64,000 bases of DNA from Acidovorax sp. HDW3 (GTDB lineage: Bacteria; Pseudomonadota; Gammaproteobacteria; Burkholderiales; Burkholderiaceae_C), in assembly GCF_011303755.1 (NCBI RefSeq), contig NZ_CP049885.1, forward strand, positions 1,594,001 through 1,658,000, written 5' to 3'. Position 1 is the stretch's first letter; the number at the start of each line of letters is the position of its first letter. The notes under the pieces are model-generated. The model saw only the letters and a program-made list of their open reading frames with translations, searched no databases and was not told the DNA's origin. The translations under genes were made by a program, and so were the position numbers. Of the stretch, positions 10,568 through 19,506 are shown in pieces.

Positions 10568-10984
10568 CTAACCACGGTCGTGCTGCAGCAGGCTCATGCT
10601 GTACTGCAAAAACTCATCGAGGTGCTTTTCGATGATGGTGACGGTGATCGGCAGCTGCAGGCTCTGGTAGTCATGCACCGCGATGTTGCGAAACCCCACC
10701 ATGCGCTGCAAGCCCTCGGCCAATTGCGGCGCAATCCGACCAGCGCGGGCCAGCAGGGCGAACACGTCACGGGCACTTTGCGGCACACCCAAGCGGTCGC
10801 GCCGAATCAGGTGCTGCCCCATATCGAGCGCCGCCTCACAGGCGCGCTGGATATTCAAGATGGCGGCATCCTGGCGGCTGAAGTTGGTAGCAAAAGTGGC
10901 CGGGTCGCTGAAATACTCCTCGCGTGCACGCCCAACGCAACGCTCTATCGTGGCCGCCTTGTTGATCAGCACATCATCTGCCAT
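10568..10984 (-). CDS. hepT: HEPN-domain toxin HepT (DUF86 family)
   Basis: A 138-residue, all-helical HEPN protein of the HepT class. The RNase motif R-x4-H-x-Y is intact as RNIAVHDY (Arg99, His104, Tyr106). In characterised HepT/MntA pairs this is an RNase toxin silenced when its partner adenylylates the motif tyrosine; that tyrosine is present here. The start ATG overlaps the mntA stop by 11 bases, so the pair is probably translationally coupled. It ends 10 bases before yejE, inside the yej operon. Confidence 0.9.
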   Translation of the reverse strand: MADDVLINKAATIERCVGRAREEYFSDPATFATNFSRQDAAILNIQRACEAALDMGQHLIRRDRLGVPQSARDVFALLARAGRIAPQLAEGLQRMVGFRNIAVHDYQSLQLPITVTIIEKHLDEFLQYSMSLLQHDRG

Positions 10985-11441
10985 ACACCGTCCCTGTTTC
11001 TCGAATATCGGCCAACAAGCCCGCGCGCGCGGCGTCCAGGGCTGTTTTCTCACTCAGGATGGTGCTCTCGTACAAGCTGGCCTGCGCATCGCGCGCCCAC
11101 CAACGCACCCCCTGGGTGATGACTTGGTACTGCATCACCGTCGATGCTGCGCGCAAATCAAGCAAATCGACGGTGCAGCCCGCCCTATCGGCCAGTTCAC
11201 CCGCAAGCTGCCACAGCAGCAGCGCATCGGCGTAACCGGCCACCAACACGGCCATGTCCAAATCACTGCCCTGCCCCGCCGTACCCTGCACGCGGCTACC
11301 AAAACCATACACCGCCAGCAGCCCCGGCACGCGCGCTTGCAGTGTGGCCACCAGGCGCTCAACCAATGGGGCAGCCACGGTGTGCGTGGGGGTGTCAGCG
11401 GTGGCCTTAATCGAATTTGACACGCGGATCCACCCACACAT
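10974..11441 (-). CDS. mntA: MNT-domain antitoxin, minimal nucleotidyltransferase MntA
   Basis: A 155-residue minimal nucleotidyltransferase. The catalytic motif GS-x10-D-x-D is exact (Gly48-Ser49, Asp60, Asp62 in GSRVQGTAGQGSDLD), and VDLLDL supplies the third acidic residue. It fits the MntA antitoxin, which adds AMP to HepT. The ATG start overlaps the 3' end of yejB by 35 bases; an in-frame GTG at 11423 would shorten the overlap. Confidence 0.88.
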   Translation of the reverse strand: MCGWIRVSNSIKATADTPTHTVAAPLVERLVATLQARVPGLLAVYGFGSRVQGTAGQGSDLDMAVLVAGYADALLLWQLAGELADRAGCTVDLLDLRAASTVMQYQVITQGVRWWARDAQASLYESTILSEKTALDAARAGLLADIRETGTVYGR

Positions 11442-12435
11442 AACAAAGATCAGACACCAGCTTGGTCACCAGCCCGATGAGCGTGAACAGGTACAGCGTG
11501 CCCAGCACGACGGGGTAGTCGCGCCGGATCACGCTCTCGTAGCTCAAGAGGCCCAGGCCGTCGAGCGAGAACAGCGTCTCGATCAGCAACGAGCCGGCAA
11601 AGAATGCGCCAATAAAAGCCGCCGGAAAGCCGGTAACGATGGGAATGAGCGCATTGCGAAACACATGGCCGTAGAGCACCTGGCGCTCGGAAAGGCCCTT
11701 GGCGCGCGCCGTGAGCACGTATTGCTTGCGGATTTCTTCCAAAAAGGCGTTCTTCGTCAGCATGGCGGTCACGGCAAAGCTGCCCGCCACCATCGCCGTC
11801 ACCGGCAGGGCGATGTGCCAGAGGTAGTCCACGATGCGCGCACCCCAGGAAAGCTCGTCCCAGTTCGCCGACGTCAGCCCGCGCAGCGGAAACCACTGCA
11901 GCTGGCCGCCAAAAATCACCAGCAGCGCCACGCCCAGTACAAAGCCCGGAATGGCGTAGCCCACCAGAATGAGCAGCGTGGTCAGCAAATCAAAGCGCGA
12001 ACCGGCACGCACCGCCTTGGCCACGCCCAGGGGCACGGCCACCAGGTAGCTGATGAAAAACGTCCACAGCCCCAGGCTGATGGAGACGGGCAGCTTTTCC
12101 TTCACCAGCTGCCACACGTCCTTGTTCTGAAAAAAGCTGCGCCCCAGGTCAAAGCGGGCAAAACGCCCCAGCATCTCGGCAAAACGCTGGTGCGCGGGTT
12201 TGTCAAAACCGTAGAGCGCCTTGATCTGCTCCAGGCGCTTGGGGTCCACCCCCTGCGCTCCCCGGTAGGCCAGGCCGCCGCCCTCGGCGCTGCCGCCAGC
12301 GCCCGCCTTGGCCTCGGCCAGGTACTGCTCCACCGGGCCACCAGGCACGAACTGGATGACGGCAAAGGTCAGCAGCAACACGCCCAGCAGCGTGGGCAGC
12401 ATGAGCAGCAGGCGTTTGGCGATGTAGGCAAGCAT
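11407..12435 (-). CDS. yejB: Peptide ABC transporter permease YejB
   Basis: The 342-residue inner-membrane permease starts MLAYIAKRLLLMLPTLLGV and has about six membrane segments. It contains TARAKGLSERQVLYGHVFRN (the EAA loop contacting YejF) and ends in LCYVWVDPRVKFD. A Gly/Ala-rich periplasmic insert follows the first helix. The start at 12435 gives the family length; the longer upstream frame is non-coding. Its 3' end overlaps mntA rather than leading into yejE. Confidence 0.94.
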   Translation of the reverse strand: MLAYIAKRLLLMLPTLLGVLLLTFAVIQFVPGGPVEQYLAEAKAGAGGSAEGGGLAYRGAQGVDPKRLEQIKALYGFDKPAHQRFAEMLGRFARFDLGRSFFQNKDVWQLVKEKLPVSISLGLWTFFISYLVAVPLGVAKAVRAGSRFDLLTTLLILVGYAIPGFVLGVALLVIFGGQLQWFPLRGLTSANWDELSWGARIVDYLWHIALPVTAMVAGSFAVTAMLTKNAFLEEIRKQYVLTARAKGLSERQVLYGHVFRNALIPIVTGFPAAFIGAFFAGSLLIETLFSLDGLGLLSYESVIRRDYPVVLGTLYLFTLIGLVTKLVSDLCYVWVDPRVKFD

Positions 12436-12446
12436 GGGGACGAAAT

Positions 12447-12908
12447 TTACAGCCAACGGCGCACGCGGCGCAGGTAGTCGGCATACGGCGCGCCAAATTT
12501 GGCCAAGAGCGCCCGCTCCTCCGGCTGGATTTGAAAGCGCGTGATGTAGGCCACAAACAAAACCAGCGCCACCAGCCCCAGCGGCTGGCCGCGCCACAGA
12601 CACAGCGCCAGCAGCAGCAGCGCCAGCCCCAGGTACATGGGGTTGCGTGTGAAGCAGTACGGCCCGCTTTGCACCACCGCGCTGGCACGCCCCGGCGCCA
12701 GGGGGTTGGCCGTGGTGCGCTGGCGGCGAAAGTTCCACAGGCTCCAGCCATCGAGCGCCAGGCCGAGCAGCGCGCACGGCAGCGCCAGCGGCAGGCGCAG
12801 CGCCTCGGGCAAGGGCCACAGCGGCCACCAGGCGCCGGCAACCCAGGCCAGCGCGGCGCAGGCCAGGGCGACGATGGGCGGGGGGATTTTGTGCTCTAGA
12901 AAATGCAT
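12447..12908 (-). CDS. Isoprenylcysteine carboxyl methyltransferase-family membrane protein
   Basis: A 153-residue membrane protein of the ICMT/PEMT-like methyltransferase family. Several hydrophobic helices are followed by the SAM-binding core GPYCFTRNPMYLGLALLLL and the C-terminal pattern EERALLAKFGAPYADYLRRV. Bacterial members methylate small or lipid substrates, so the substrate here is unknown. It sits between yejA and yejB in the same orientation, and its start codon lies at the edge of a dispersed-repeat copy with no clear ribosome binding site. Confidence 0.82.
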   Translation of the reverse strand: MHFLEHKIPPPIVALACAALAWVAGAWWPLWPLPEALRLPLALPCALLGLALDGWSLWNFRRQRTTANPLAPGRASAVVQSGPYCFTRNPMYLGLALLLLALCLWRGQPLGLVALVLFVAYITRFQIQPEERALLAKFGAPYADYLRRVRRWL

Positions 12909-12967
12909 TTTTGAGGGTAAAAACAGGCTCTAGCGCCCGCCAGGCAAGCGCGAGCAGCTATCATTTT
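12902..12967. repeat. Dispersed palindromic repeat between yejA and the methyltransferase gene
   Basis: A copy with arms GGCTCTAGCGCCCGCC and GGCAAGCGCGAGCAGCTATC followed by a T-run. It contains the stop codon of yejA and abuts the start of the downstream gene, so it could influence the yejA/yejB expression ratio. Confidence 0.75.
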
Positions 12968-14790
12968 TTTGCCCACCAGGTCATCACCGCCCACATCTCC
13001 CCCGGCGAATACGGCGGCAGGGCCTCGGGGCGCTCCAGGCGCCAGGCGTTGTAGGCCATGCGGTGGGTGCTGGCGTACCACTGGGGCACAAAGTAGTGGC
13101 TGTGCCAGATGACGCGGTCGAGCGCGTGGCAGGCCGGGCGCAGTTGCTGCTCGGTCTTGGCGCTGACCATGGCGGCGATGAGCGCATCGACCGCCGGGCT
13201 TTTCACGCCGGCGAAGTTGCCCGAATCCTCGGTGTCGGCGGCCTGGCTGCCAAACAGGTCGGCAAACTCCTGGCCGGGGTTGTTCGTGCCCTGGAAGGCG
13301 AGCGAGGTGATGTCGAAATCAAACTTCTGCAGCCGCTGCTGGTACAGCGCGAAGTCCACCGAGCGGAATTTGAGCGTGATGCCGAGCTTTTCCAGGTTGC
13401 GCATCCAGGGGGCGACCACGCGCATCCCGCCTTCGTTGCTGTCCATGTATTCCAGCACCAGGGGCGTGCCTGCGGCCACGCCGGGCACGTTGACGGCGCG
13501 CAGCACGCCGCCCTGCACCTGCCAGCCAGCATCCTGCAGCAGCGCCTGGGCGCGGCGCAGGTTGGCGCGCAGCGACGAGGGTGGGTGGGTGCTGGGCGGC
13601 TGGACCATCGTGCCGAAGGTGGCGGCGGGCAGCTGCGCGCGCCAGGGGTTGAGCAGCGCCAGCTCCTCAGGCGTGGGCGCGCCCGTCGCCTCGCAGGCGG
13701 TGTTGCCGAACAGGCTGTGCACGCGCCGATACGAGCCGTAGAACATCTGGCGGTTCATCCACTCGAAATCCAGCGCCAAATCCAGCGCCTGGCGCACGCG
13801 CGCGTCCTTGAGCAGCGGGCGGCGGGTGTTGAGCACGTAGCTCTGGAAACCGGCGGGCAGCTGGTGGGCAAAGTCGCCCTTGACCAGCTCACCGCTGTCA
13901 AATTTTTTGCCGTTCACGCGCCGCGCCCAGTCCCCGGCGCTGAAAAAGCGCATCAGGTCGAACTCGCCCGCCTTCAGCGCTTCGAGCCGCGCCGTGCCGT
14001 CCTTGTAGATCTTCACGTTCACGCGTGCGAAGTTCCACTGGCCCCGGCGCACGTTCAGGTTCTGCGCCCAGTAGTGGGGGTCGCGCAGGTAGGTAATGTC
14101 TTTGCCAAAGTTCACCGGGCCGATGCGGTAGGGGCCGCTGCCGATGGGGGTGTCGGTCACCACCTGGTCGAACGGCTTGGGCTTGCCGTCTTCGCCCAGC
14201 CCCCAGGCGCGGCTGAACACGGGCAGGCCACCCACGGTCAGGGGCAGCTCGCGGTTGGGTTTTTTGAAGCGAAAGCGGATGGTGCGCGCATCCAGCACCT
14301 CGGCGGCAGCCACGTCGGTGAGCAGGGTTTTGTAGCCCGGCGAGGTGTAGGGGCCCATCAGGGTGTCAAAGCTGTGCTTCACGTCCTCGGCCTGCACCGG
14401 AGCGCCGTCGTGAAAGCGCGCCTCGCTGCGCAGGCGAAAGGTGGCCGAGAGGCCGTCGGCGGCCACCTGCACATCTTCGGCCAGCAGGCCGTAGCCGGTG
14501 GCGGTTTCGTCCATGGAGCCCACCAGCAGGCTGTCGAACAGCAAGTCCGACAGGTAGGCCGGCGCGCTGCCCTTGATGGTGAAGGGGTTGTATTTGTCGA
14601 ACGTGGAGGTGCGCAGGTTGCTCACCAGGCGCAACTCGCCGCCCTTGGGCGCCTGGGGGTTGGCGTAGGCGAAATGCTCAAACCCCGCCGGGTAGCGCGG
14701 CTGGCCCCACAGGGCGTAGGCGTGGGCAGCCCAGGTCGGCTGGGCCCAAAAACCAAAAAAAGCGAGCAAAAAAAGGCGCCGGAACTGCAT
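12961..14790 (-). CDS. yejA: Extracellular peptide-binding protein YejA
   Basis: The periplasmic substrate-binding protein (SBP family 5) of the YejABEF importer, 609 residues from MQFRRLFLL. A signal peptide of about 21 residues (FLLAFFGFWAQPTWA) is followed by the mature protein. Recognisable blocks are GGELRLVSNLRTSTFDKYNPF, FHDGAPVQAEDVKHSFD and SRAWGLGEDGKPKPFDQVV. It heads the operon and is divergent from fabI. Confidence 0.93.
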   Translation of the reverse strand: MQFRRLFLLAFFGFWAQPTWAAHAYALWGQPRYPAGFEHFAYANPQAPKGGELRLVSNLRTSTFDKYNPFTIKGSAPAYLSDLLFDSLLVGSMDETATGYGLLAEDVQVAADGLSATFRLRSEARFHDGAPVQAEDVKHSFDTLMGPYTSPGYKTLLTDVAAAEVLDARTIRFRFKKPNRELPLTVGGLPVFSRAWGLGEDGKPKPFDQVVTDTPIGSGPYRIGPVNFGKDITYLRDPHYWAQNLNVRRGQWNFARVNVKIYKDGTARLEALKAGEFDLMRFFSAGDWARRVNGKKFDSGELVKGDFAHQLPAGFQSYVLNTRRPLLKDARVRQALDLALDFEWMNRQMFYGSYRRVHSLFGNTACEATGAPTPEELALLNPWRAQLPAATFGTMVQPPSTHPPSSLRANLRRAQALLQDAGWQVQGGVLRAVNVPGVAAGTPLVLEYMDSNEGGMRVVAPWMRNLEKLGITLKFRSVDFALYQQRLQKFDFDITSLAFQGTNNPGQEFADLFGSQAADTEDSGNFAGVKSPAVDALIAAMVSAKTEQQLRPACHALDRVIWHSHYFVPQWYASTHRMAYNAWRLERPEALPPYSPGEMWAVMTWWAKK

Positions 14791-14861
14791 GAGACAATTC
14801 TGCACCAGGCGCGCACAGCGCTTGCACAACGTATTTCCCCCTCATTTTCAGGAGAACCAAC

Positions 14862-15662
14862 ATGGGCTTTCTCGCCGGCAAAAAGCTGCTCATCACGGGC
14901 GTGCTGTCCAACCGTTCCATCGCCTACGGCATTGCCCGCGCCTGCCACCAGCAGGGCGCAGAGCTGGCCTTCAGCTACGTGGGCGAGCGCTTCAAAGACC
15001 GCATCACCGAGTTTGCCGCCGAGTTTGGCTCCACGCTGGTGTTCGATTGCGACGTGGCCGACGATGCGCAGATCGAAAAAATGTTTGCCGACCTCTCGGC
15101 CACCTGGCCGAAGTTTGACGGCTTTGTGCACAGCATCGGCTTTGCCCCGCGCGAGGCGATTGCCGGCAACTTTCTCGACGGCCTCTCGCGCGAGGGCTTT
15201 CGCGTGGCGCACGACATCAGCGCCTACAGCTTCCCCGCCATGGCCAAGGCCGCCCTGCCCTACCTGAACGACAAATCCGCGCTGCTGACGCTCTCCTACC
15301 TGGGCGCGCTGCGCAGCATTCCCAACTACAACACCATGGGCCTGGCCAAGGCCAGCCTGGAAGCGAGCGTGCGCTACTTGGCCGAGGCCGTGGGCCGCAC
15401 GGCAGATGGCCGCGCCATCCGCGCCAACGGCATTTCTGCCGGCCCCATCAAGACGCTGGCGGCCAGCGGCATCAAGGACTTCGGCAAGCTCCTGGGCCGC
15501 GTGGCCGACGCCGCGCCGCTGCGCCGCAACGTGACCATCGAGGACGTGGGCAACGTCGCCGCCTTTTTGCTGAGCGACCTGGCTAGCGGCGTGACCGCCG
15601 AGATCACCTATGTGGACGGCGGCTTCAGCCAGACGGCGGGGCTGTCGGCCGATCAGGTGTAA
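14862..15662 (+). CDS. fabI: Enoyl-[acyl-carrier-protein] reductase (NADH) FabI
   Basis: The 266-residue enoyl-ACP reductase carries out the last step of the fatty-acid elongation cycle. It has the N-terminal nucleotide-binding region [17 protein letters not shown] and the catalytic pair Tyr156 and Lys163 in YNTMGLAK, with Tyr146 also conserved and numbering like E. coli FabI. A strong AGGAG lies eight bases before the ATG. It is divergent from yejA, and a dispersed repeat follows it. Confidence 0.97.
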   Translation: MGFLAGKKLLITGVLSNRSIAYGIARACHQQGAELAFSYVGERFKDRITEFAAEFGSTLVFDCDVADDAQIEKMFADLSATWPKFDGFVHSIGFAPREAIAGNFLDGLSREGFRVAHDISAYSFPAMAKAALPYLNDKSALLTLSYLGALRSIPNYNTMGLAKASLEASVRYLAEAVGRTADGRAIRANGISAGPIKTLAASGIKDFGKLLGRVADAAPLRRNVTIEDVGNVAAFLLSDLASGVTAEITYVDGGFSQTAGLSADQV

Positions 15663-15711
15663 AGCGCCTGCACCAACTGCCCCTGGCCTGCATCGCAGGA
15701 CAGGGGTTTCT

Positions 15712-15772
15712 CTATGATTTTGGCCTCTAACGCTTACCAGTCAAGCGCTAGCAGCTATCTTTTTTACTATTC
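15712..15772. repeat. Dispersed palindromic repeat between fabI and the DUF262 gene
   Basis: A good copy with arms GGCCTCTAACGCTTACCAG and CAAGCGCTAGCAGCTATC plus a T-run. It lies between two convergent genes and may act as a terminator for fabI. Confidence 0.8.
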
Positions 15773-17822
15773 AACGTTTCGCCAAAGCGGCGAACATGGC
15801 ATCCGCCGTAGGCTGTTTTGCAGGTCGTGCCCACAACAGCAAAGCGGCGCGTTGCAAGGCCTGCCCGCGCGTGCGCATGGCGGCCTCGTCCCATTGCTGC
15901 AAATCGCTGCGATGAAACCAGGCCGCATTCATTAACAAGGCGCTCTGCCCCAACAGGGAGCGCTTGCCCAGCACCATGTTTCCTTGCCCATCATGGCTAT
16001 CGGCAAAAGGACCATTGCTGACGCTGCTGTTCAGCGCACTGGTCAACAGCGTCAGATTGCCAAAACCATGCAAAGCCAGTTGTCGTGTCTGGCGCTGCGC
16101 ATCTCCCATACCTGCTACCTGATAACTCGGTACCTTGTCCCAGCTTTGTGGCATGACATGCTCCACCGTCAAGACAGTTGGCACATCCTGGCTGCCCTGT
16201 TTGGCACCGCGTGCGGCGTACTCCAGAGCACGCAGCAGGGCGCACACCTTGCCAGACTTGAGTTCGGTATAAACCGGGCGTGTGAGCCACTGATCGCCAA
16301 ACGATTGATCGTCGGGCCAGCACTCGCTGGCCGCCGAGGCGTCCAGCAAGGCCTGGCGCAACGCCTCGTGGGGCTTTTCGGCAGCGCAAACCGCTTGCAG
16401 CACACGCAAAAAGAAACGGTTATAGCCCTTCGTCGTTAAGCCGCAGACGCTGCGGCGCACAAGGTAAGAAGCCAAGTCGCCCAAAGCCTGCTGAAGTTCG
16501 GCACTGTCGTCCTCCAGGCGCTCACGCAGCGCCAGCACCACCGGGGTAACCGTTCCTACATCCAATGCCTTCAGCAGGCGAGCAAATTCAGCCAAATAGC
16601 CCGTTCCCTGAGGCGAAATCAGCGCCCCAAAGTGACGACTGCTGGTTTGGATACGCCGCAGCTCGACTTCCAAATCGCGCGGAGCCTGCAACCACCAGCC
16701 CTTGAACGCCTGGAACACATGGCCGACAAGGGTGGTTTCCTGGCACCGAAGCACTGCGTAATGGTAGAAAAACAGATCAATGCGCGGGTGCAACAAACGC
16801 CCCTGCTTTTCCTTGTCACGCCAGTAGCGGTTGGCCGTCACGGTATTTTTTCCCGTTGCTACCTGATCAAAATCACTCCAATAGCTGGCATACAACATAT
16901 CTACCGCCTGGCCTTGGCGCGCGGCCTCCAGGAATAAAAAATTGCGAACCAGATCGGATGCCAACAGCGGTTCTCCACGCGCATTCAGGGTTTCAAAAAT
17001 CACCTGGGGATCATCATCCACGTCCAGCGACAAAGTCATCAGCTGCACCTGGTCTGCCAGCGCCATATACAGCGCCTGGGCACGAAGTACATCCGCCTTG
17101 CCCACTGCTGCCACTGGCGCTACGGCATTGGTATTGCGAAGGGCGGCCACCAGTGCGTCGCTGTGGCTGCGATCGGGATCAACGCCATCGGCGCGCGGGG
17201 CGGAGTCAGACAAATCCACACCATGCAGATAAGCCAGGCAGACGTGATACAGATACAAAAAGGTCTGCACCATCAAGGGCCGATCCATCCGATTGCGACC
17301 ATCACGCGCCGGGTAAGCCGCGCACACATCCGCAACCGAGCTGGCGGTATGCAGCGCCTTCATTTCCTGGCGCCCAGCCTGCGTGGGCCAAACTTTGTGG
17401 TGATCGTTGGCATCCACCACATAGGGGCCTGGATTGCGCACGACGGCAGCTACCATTTGTGCCACATTCATCTGGTCACTATCTTGCGCAGCGTGGCGCA
17501 ACGCCAATAGCAACAGATGCAAGGTGGTGCTGCGCTGCTGACCATCGATTACCTCGTACATGGGGACGCGCCCAAAAGCATTGGGCACTGGCGTCATGAC
17601 GATGGAGCCCAGAAAATGCTTGGGTAAGGGCCGCAGGGCAGCCACGGCTGCCGGAGCCAGTTGCTGGCGTTCGAGCAGCGCATCCGCCTGGTTTTGAATA
17701 TCGAACCACAGTGGCGCCACCTGTTTTTCCAGCGTCCAAACGTACCCCCGCTGAAAAATAGGAATTTGGTACTGAAAAGGAGCGTTAAAAAGGCCAATAA
17801 CGGTGGTTTTGCTCGGCTGCAT
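15771..17822 (-). CDS. DUF262/DUF1524 (GmrSD-type) putative nuclease
   Basis: A 683-residue protein with an N-terminal DUF262 domain and a C-terminal DUF1524 HNH-like nuclease domain. DUF262 motifs are QIPIFQRGYVW (residues 19-29) and VIDGQQRSTTLHLL (from residue 91). The nuclease motif is TVEHVMPQSW, with FGNLTLLTSALN after it. Relatives include GmrSD modification-dependent restriction enzymes and other phage-defence nucleases. It stands alone between housekeeping genes, has visibly lower G+C and more mixed codons than its neighbours, and probably arrived by transfer. The ATG at 17822 is preferred to a TTG four codons upstream. Confidence 0.88.
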   Translation of the reverse strand: MQPSKTTVIGLFNAPFQYQIPIFQRGYVWTLEKQVAPLWFDIQNQADALLERQQLAPAAVAALRPLPKHFLGSIVMTPVPNAFGRVPMYEVIDGQQRSTTLHLLLLALRHAAQDSDQMNVAQMVAAVVRNPGPYVVDANDHHKVWPTQAGRQEMKALHTASSVADVCAAYPARDGRNRMDRPLMVQTFLYLYHVCLAYLHGVDLSDSAPRADGVDPDRSHSDALVAALRNTNAVAPVAAVGKADVLRAQALYMALADQVQLMTLSLDVDDDPQVIFETLNARGEPLLASDLVRNFLFLEAARQGQAVDMLYASYWSDFDQVATGKNTVTANRYWRDKEKQGRLLHPRIDLFFYHYAVLRCQETTLVGHVFQAFKGWWLQAPRDLEVELRRIQTSSRHFGALISPQGTGYLAEFARLLKALDVGTVTPVVLALRERLEDDSAELQQALGDLASYLVRRSVCGLTTKGYNRFFLRVLQAVCAAEKPHEALRQALLDASAASECWPDDQSFGDQWLTRPVYTELKSGKVCALLRALEYAARGAKQGSQDVPTVLTVEHVMPQSWDKVPSYQVAGMGDAQRQTRQLALHGFGNLTLLTSALNSSVSNGPFADSHDGQGNMVLGKRSLLGQSALLMNAAWFHRSDLQQWDEAAMRTRGQALQRAALLLWARPAKQPTADAMFAALAKR

Positions 17823-17877
17823 AAAAAAACGCAATGGGTTGTTAAATACCAGCCCATTCTATGGTTCGGCTGCCTCC

Positions 17878-19506
17878 TCAACCCGTCGGCGCCGCCACCC
17901 GGTGCAGCAGCACGGGGTTGCCGCCCTTGCCGTCCACACTTTCAATCTGCACGCCAAAGCCCCACAGCCGGGCGACGTGCTTGAGCACCTCCACCGTGCT
18001 CTCGCCCAGCGGGCGGCCCTGGTATTGGGTGTGGCGCAGGGTCAGGCTGCGGTCGCCGCGCAGGTTCACGTTCCAGACTTGGATGTTGGGCTCGCGCGTG
18101 CCCAGGTCGTACTGCTGCGACAGGGTCTGGCGCAGCTGGCGGTAGCCGTCTTCGTCGTGGATGGCGCTGACCAGCAGCTCGCTTTGCGCGGTGTCGTCGT
18201 GGATGGCGAACAGGCGCAGGCTGCGCATCAGGTGCGGGCTCAGGAACTGGCCGATGAAGCTCTCGTCCTTGAAGTTGCGCATGGCGTGATCCAGCGTGGG
18301 CAGCCAGGGCTGGCCGGCGATGTCGGGGAACCAGTGCCGGTCTTCCTCGGTCGGGGCCTGGCAGATGCGCTGGATGTCGCGGTACATGCCAAAGCCCAGG
18401 GCGTAGGGGTTGATGCCGCTGTACGCCGGGTGGCCCACCGGGGGCTGGTAGATGACGTTGGTGTGCGAGGACAGCCATTCGATCATCACGCCGTCGGTCA
18501 ACCAGCCCTCGTCGTAGAGGGTGTTCATCAGCGTGTAATGCCAGAAGGTGGCCCAGCCTTCGTTCATCACCTGGGTCTGGCGCTGGGGGTAGAAGTATTG
18601 CGCCACCTTGCGCACGATGCGCACGATCTCGCGCTGCCACGGTTCGAGCAGGGGGGCATTTTTCTCGATGAAGTACAGCAGGTTTTCCTGCGGCTCGCAG
18701 GGAAAGCGCTCTTGTGCCTGGGTGGCGGCATCTTTGCCGGGGCGCACGGGCAGAGTGCGCCAAAGCTCGTTGACTTGCTGCTGCGCGTAGGCTTCGCGCT
18801 CGCTGCGCTCCAGGCGCTCGCGCGCCAGGCTTTTCTTTGACGGGCGGCGATAGCGATCGACCCCAAAATGCGCCAGCGCGTGGCAGGAGTCGAGCAACTG
18901 CTCGACCGCCTCCCAGCCGTAGCGCTCCTCGCACTGGGCCATGTAGTCGCGGGCATAGACCAGATAGTCGATGATGCTGCCGGCGTCCGTCCAGAGGCGA
19001 AACAGGTAGTTGCCTTTGAAGAAGCTGTTGTGGCCGTAGGCGGCGTGAGCAATCACCAGCGCCTGCATGGCGGTGGTGTTTTCTTCCATCAGGTAGCTGA
19101 TGCAGGGGTTGGCGTTGATGACGATCTCGTAGGCCAGCCCCATGTGGCCACGCCGGTAGCGGCGCTCGGTGGCCAAGAATTCTTTGCCATAGCTCCAGTG
19201 GCGGTAGTTGACGGGCATACCCACGCTGGCGTAGGCGTCCATCATTTGCTCGGCGGTGATGACTTCGAGCTGGTTGGGGTAGGTATCGAGGCCAAAGCGT
19301 TCGGCAGTCTCGGCAATGACGGCGTGGTAGCGCTCGATGAGCTCGAACGTCCAGTCGCTCGGGTCAGGCAGGGGCTGGGCCGGGCGCTGGCCGGCGGGCA
19401 GCAAGTCTGCGGGCACGCTGCGCTGGCGGCGCTCGCCGGTGGCGGCGACTTTCCAGGGGTTGTCGCCATTGCGCCGCTCAAGCACGGGGTACAGGGAGAG
19501 GTTCAT
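17878..19506 (-). CDS. spoVR: SpoVR/YcgB family protein
   Basis: A 542-residue SpoVR-family protein starting MNLSLYPVLERRNG. Family blocks include YPNQLEVITAEQMMDAY, MEENTTAMQALVIAHAAYGH and MNEGWATFWHYTLMNTLYDEG, rich in His/Glu. In non-sporulating bacteria spoVR travels with prkA and yeaH, as here, and is linked to starvation responses; the biochemical function is not known to me. Its ATG overlaps the yeaH stop by four bases. Confidence 0.95.
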   Translation of the reverse strand: MNLSLYPVLERRNGDNPWKVAATGERRQRSVPADLLPAGQRPAQPLPDPSDWTFELIERYHAVIAETAERFGLDTYPNQLEVITAEQMMDAYASVGMPVNYRHWSYGKEFLATERRYRRGHMGLAYEIVINANPCISYLMEENTTAMQALVIAHAAYGHNSFFKGNYLFRLWTDAGSIIDYLVYARDYMAQCEERYGWEAVEQLLDSCHALAHFGVDRYRRPSKKSLARERLERSEREAYAQQQVNELWRTLPVRPGKDAATQAQERFPCEPQENLLYFIEKNAPLLEPWQREIVRIVRKVAQYFYPQRQTQVMNEGWATFWHYTLMNTLYDEGWLTDGVMIEWLSSHTNVIYQPPVGHPAYSGINPYALGFGMYRDIQRICQAPTEEDRHWFPDIAGQPWLPTLDHAMRNFKDESFIGQFLSPHLMRSLRLFAIHDDTAQSELLVSAIHDEDGYRQLRQTLSQQYDLGTREPNIQVWNVNLRGDRSLTLRHTQYQGRPLGESTVEVLKHVARLWGFGVQIESVDGKGGNPVLLHRVAAPTG

